From contig JABVXV010000395.1 in the NCBI GenBank assembly GCA_013365325.1, positions 1 to 51,741 on the forward strand: 51,741 nucleotides of DNA, written 5' to 3'. Origin of the DNA: Dipetalonema caudispina. Taxonomy: Eukaryota > Nematoda > Chromadorea > Rhabditida > Onchocercidae. Of the stretch, positions 49,595-51,741 are shown piece after piece. The notes beneath the pieces are model-generated. The model was given only the letters and a program-made list of their open reading frames with translations. It did no database searches and had not been told where the DNA came from. A program made the translations under genes and the position numbers. Every line of letters starts with the position of its first letter. The first letter of the stretch is position 1.

Positions 49595-50309
49595 TTTTTT
49601 TTGTTTCATTTTAATCATATGGTGAAATTCCATTCCCATTGTAGTGAAGATGAACAAAGTATCCACCAGCATGGGGTTTTCCTAATTTATTGCATCACCT
49701 GGGTGGTCCCATTAGAAGAAGAAAAGAAAGGAAAGGAATAGTCCCGAGGACGAAATGAACATTCTTTTCATTTATACTAAAGATGAGCCTCTGTTTTTTC
49801 TTTTTTTTTTTTTTTTTTTTCCTCCCAATTTTTTTTTTTTTTCACCCGTTCCGTTTTTCTCCCTGAATAAACTTTCCTTTGTTCTTTACCGACTTGGTTT
49901 CCCTTTTTTTGGTATCAATCACAAAATCTTTTGTCTCAAAGGAGAAAAAAGAAAAAAAGACAAAAAGAGAAAAACGAAAGAACTTTTGAATTGATTTTAT
50001 GAATGAATTATTGAATGTTTTTTATGGTATAATAATTAGAAGCAAAACAAATGATTGGTTAATTTGATTAGTTTAAATTTGATAGGTTTAAAATTTTAAT
50101 TTTAATAAAGCTTTCAAGAATTGAGATAGCATGTACGAATAAAAATATGAGAAAATTTGAAAAGTAAATTAAATTTTATATTAATTAAATAATTTTAGGT
50201 AAAAATATGGTTCCAAAATAGGCGAATGAAGCATAAAAAAGAATGTAAAGGTGAAGTAACAACAGTAAATGAAAGTGACGAAAGTGCCGATGAACAGATA
50301 CCAACATGA
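35835..50309 (+). CDS. mab-5: MAB-5-type Hox homeodomain transcription factor, four exons
   Basis: Exons 35835-36049, 40408-40520, 48074-48222 and 50199-50309 join in phase to a 195-residue protein. The start is the first ATG after an in-frame TAG at 35823. Residues 1-71 begin [10 protein letters not shown], resembling the C. elegans MAB-5 start as I remember it, and hold Ala/Gln-rich stretches. The hexapeptide VFPWMK lies at 102-107; in Hox proteins it contacts PBC cofactors (CEH-20 in C. elegans). The homeodomain spans 116-175: [10 protein letters not shown] arm, LELEKEF helix 1, and recognition helix [15 protein letters not shown] with Gln50 and Asn51. The acidic tail ends DEQIPT. MAB-5 acts in the nucleus and specifies posterior body identity and neuroblast migration downstream of Wnt signalling in C. 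elegans. The C. elegans protein is of similar length. KHKK after helix 3 favours MAB-5 over LIN-39 or EGL-5; another nematode Antp-group paralogue remains possible. Confidence 0.93.
37623..38163 (+). repeat. Diverged direct repeat of about 105 bp in intron 1
   Basis: Copies at 37623-37730 and 38060-38163 share ACGRACATACYGTCA, ATCGTTTYCTTAACTATC, GTTGAAC/ATTGAAC, AGTAATA and a terminal AAAATTA in order. The spacing is about 437 bases. Confidence 0.75.
39350..39373. repeat. (CA)n microsatellite
   Basis: A run of CA dinucleotides preceded by a long C/T-rich tract (39210-39340), in mab-5 intron 1. Confidence 0.85.
40408..40520 (+). CDS. mab-5: mab-5 exon 2 (hexapeptide exon)
   Basis: 113 bases bounded by TTTACAG and GTTAGT. 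It completes codon 72, codes for residues 73-109 and leaves one base of Gly110. It carries [11 protein letters not shown] near its 3' end. This exon is too short to appear as a long open frame; it is recognised by the hexapeptide, splice sites and phase. Confidence 0.9.
42205..42435. other. GC-richer island in mab-5 intron 2, possible exon or conserved element
   Basis: The plus strand has an ATG at 42214, 37 protein-like codons ([20 protein letters not shown]) and a consensus 5' splice site GTAAGG at 42325. Its phase does not fit mab-5 exon 3. The minus strand over the same bases also has a protein-like frame flanked by ...AACTTCAG and GTATAC. Both cannot be right. It also holds copy 3 of the 15-bp motif. 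Raised GC argues for constraint of some kind. Confidence 0.3.
42262..42276 (+). repeat. 15-bp motif TCGGCAAACATCAAA, copy 3
   Basis: Exact copy with CTGCT nine bases upstream, the same spacing as in copy 2 (11651-11665). Confidence 0.6.
44897..45025 (+). repeat. Tandem 40-41 bp repeat, three copies (intron 2)
   Basis: Units start at 44897, 44937 and 44978. The consensus is close to GCAATCAGGTTATYTTAGATGTATTAAT. A fourth, separate copy with further downstream similarity lies at 48930-49030 in intron 3. Confidence 0.75.
45501..45574. repeat. (TATG/TG)n microsatellite
   Basis: GTATGT and GTGTAT units. The minus-strand frame across it (His/Thr/Ile repeats) is an artefact. Confidence 0.9.
46484..46556. 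repeat. (TTG)n then (GAT)n trinucleotide microsatellites
   Basis: TTG and CTG units pass into an uninterrupted run of about ten GAT units. Confidence 0.9.
46621..46647. repeat. (TATG)n(TG)n microsatellite
   Basis: Short TATG units followed by a TG run, inside mab-5 intron 2. Confidence 0.85.
48074..48222 (+). CDS. mab-5: mab-5 exon 3 (homeodomain residues 1-44)
   Basis: Completes Gly110 and runs through a Gly-rich linker (GKGGE) into the homeodomain, which starts at 48091 and breaks after SERQ (Gln44). The 5' splice site is CAG followed by GTTTGT. An alternative in-phase 3' splice site nine bases upstream (AG at 48063-48064) would add three residues. Unspliced, the frame runs into the intron and would truncate the homeodomain before helix 3. 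Confidence 0.95.
48223..50198 (+). other. mab-5: mab-5 intron 3 (1976 bp), splitting the homeodomain
   Basis: GTTTGT...AATTTTAG. It interrupts between homeodomain residues 44 and 45, a position shared by many homeobox genes. Contains a dispersed copy of the intron 2 repeat (48930-49030) and large poly(T) tracts near 49561-49602 and 49801-49842. Confidence 0.9.
48930..49030 (+). repeat. Dispersed copy of the intron 2 repeat
   Basis: ACAACCAGGTTATCTTAGATG opens this copy. Similarity to the downstream flank of 44978-45100 continues past the unit (GATATAACAAGTTT, TTGATATAG), so the element is about 100 bp or more. Confidence 0.65.
50199..50309 (+). CDS. mab-5: mab-5 exon 4 (homeodomain residues 45-60 and tail)
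   Basis: Opens with [16 protein letters not shown], the DNA-recognition helix, then a 20-residue tail rich in Glu, Asp, Ser and Thr, closing at TGA (50307-50309). A possible internal intron (50251-50337) would remove the tail and the stop codon while keeping the homeodomain intact. Confidence 0.93.
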   Translation, partial: VKIWFQNRRMKHKKECKGEVTTVNESDESADEQIPT

Positions 50310-50546
50310 CAAGGATTAGTGGAAGAAGCTGCCTCAGGTACCAAAAATTTTAACCATTATTGGTATCAAGCAGGCAGTACACATCGAATAGGAGAAATGT
50401 TATCAGCTCAAATGCGTGAAATCCGTAAGGGAATATGTAACCATCTACCACCGGTCAATTCGATATGTTTTATAACCTTTGACACTACCCTTGGCGATGT
50501 TAACGAGTGCACCGACAAAGAGATCTCAACAAAAATTTTCGTATAA
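50310..50546 (+). other. In-frame open extension after the mab-5 stop (78 codons)
   Basis: The frame of exon 4 continues past TGA for 78 sense codons to TAA at 50544-50546. Composition is protein-like (NFNHYWYQAGSTHRIGEML, QMREIRKGICNHLPPVNS, TFDTTLGDVNECTDKE), and local GC falls back to the AT-rich background right at the TAA. GGTACCAA (50337-50344) pairs with TTGGTATC (50360-50367) 27 bases after the stop. It may be translated by readthrough, joined by optional splicing, decayed by a recent nonsense mutation, or be a conserved 3' UTR. Confidence 0.45.
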
Positions 50547-50710
50547 TTTTTTCTTTTTCTTTTATTTGCTCTCCTTAACATATTATTACATGACCCGGCT
50601 AATGTTTGAGTAAAATTTGAAAAATTTTGAATGGTTTCAAAAAAAAACTGAATTTTGAAAAGGAGTCGAATTTTTCAAGTTTTATCATTTTATTAAGAAA
50701 GCAATTTCTA

Positions 50711-50716
50711 AATAAA
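50711..50716 (+). promoter_or_regulatory. mab-5: Likely mab-5 poly(A) signal
   Basis: First AATAAA after both the annotated stop (402 bases) and the extension's TAA (165 bases). A second candidate lies at 51281-51286. Confidence 0.4.
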
Positions 50717-51120
50717 CAGAACAAATTTTCGTAGTGGACAATTGATAGGGGGGAAGAAATATGCCCAGAAAAACATGCCAGAATTGGGTCTACTGGTGAT
50801 AATATCTCGCTTGTATTTGTATTGTAATTAATTAATTTCTGCTTTCTTTCTATGATGTCAACCTCTATTTTTGGCTTCGATATCTTCTCTTTATGACTTA
50901 TGTCTTTGAGGAAATTTTTTTTTTTTTTAATCATTCAGAAACAAAAAGCTTTTTATTATTCTTTTTTTTTTGAAGTTTCATTTTATGCACATTAATGATA
51001 CATTAAAAGAAATTTCCGCAAATAAGCTAATAAAATTAGCTGGGAAATTTTTGGATCCCAATTATGATATTTGTACAAAAAAAAAAACGATTGTGTTGTG
51101 TTTCTGAAAAGTTGAAAATT

Positions 51121-51245
51121 AGTGCCGTAGGCTCGAAACATTGTCAAGCTAGCGATTCGATCCCGAGAAATCCCTGCGAGGGAGCAAATACCTCGGGTCA
51201 TTCCATGACTTTGGTTTATTTAACCAATCATTGGAATTATTCCAT
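51121..51245 (+). other. Candidate exon with nested hairpin downstream of mab-5
   Basis: A GC-richer patch with an open plus-strand frame (SKHCQASDSIPRNPCEG...) that meets a consensus 5' splice site, CCAT then GTAAGA, at 51246. Its 3' splice site is unclear (AAAATTAG at about 51121, or it may be a first exon with ATG at 51205). It also folds: CCCGAG (51162-51167) pairs with CTCGGG (51192-51197) around TCCCT/AGGGA (51171-51183). It may be a 5' exon of the next gene or a structured element. Confidence 0.3.
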
Positions 51246-51618
51246 GTAAGACTTATGTTTGGCATATTATTTAACTAATGAATAAAAGAATGGGATCATA
51301 TTACGAATGGGAAAATAACAGAGAATCGGATTGAATTAAATTGTCAAGAAGAGCAGATATCAATAATTTTAAATTAATAATTCTTAACTAATCAGCTCTG
51401 TTCAGGTTGTCTTAATAGCTTATGGCTCTTATAATGTAATTGATCAATTAAGTTGTCTTCTGGTCTGAAGTTCGGGCAATCGTTGAAAAGTTTAATAACA
51501 GATAACTTGGAAGAAAAAACTAATTTGCAAGCAAGCAAAAAAAAATATTCTGACACTTCCAGTAAATAGGTTTAGTTGATTTTTTTAAAATAAGTTTTAG
51601 GAATTTCTAGTAGCTGTA

Positions 51619-51741
<123 letters not shown>

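Overview
The window looks like nematode nuclear DNA, and I favour a filarial or other clade III (spirurine) worm. It is very AT-rich and carries dozens of poly(A)/poly(T) runs of 15 to 40 bases. It has kilobase introns, and TTTYAG-type 3' splice sites lie directly before start codons, as expected for spliced-leader trans-splicing. Its one firmly identified gene is a Hox gene of nematode MAB-5 (Antennapedia-group) type. The genus is inferred; no species-diagnostic repeat was recognised.

Layout. (1) About 1.3-2.9 kb, + strand: three or four phase-compatible exons and a poly(A) signal form the 3' end of a gene I do not recognise. (2) About 2.9-35.8 kb: a gene-poor desert with poly(A/T) tracts, microsatellites, diverged duplications, several hairpins (a pre-miRNA-like one at 4355-4430 and a structured element at 28692-28787) and short islands of higher GC. 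Two tentative small genes lie here: a minus-strand ORF at 8425-8676, and a two-exon gene with an apparent signal peptide at 24475-24991. (3) 35.8-50.3 kb, + strand: mab-5, four coding exons separated by introns of 4.4, 7.6 and 2.0 kb. They give a 195-residue protein with a hexapeptide (VFPWMK), a full homeodomain and a short acidic tail; an intron splits the homeodomain between residues 44 and 45. (4) 50.3-51.7 kb: mab-5 3' region, a second candidate exon with a strong 5' splice site, and a long (ATT)n microsatellite running off the end.

The most interesting observation is at the mab-5 3' end. After the TGA stop, the same frame stays open for 78 more codons of protein-like sequence, and the GC rise ends where that frame ends. 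The TGA is followed by C, and a short stem-loop lies downstream. An 87-nt segment with GT...CAG ends, divisible by three and containing the TGA, could also be removed by splicing without breaking the frame. Either stop-codon readthrough or optional splicing could therefore give MAB-5 isoforms with a long C-terminal extension. Second in interest is the near-perfect 76-nt hairpin at 4355-4430.

Limits: in DNA this AT-rich, open frames of 70 codons and plausible splice sites arise often by chance. Everything except mab-5 is offered with modest confidence.
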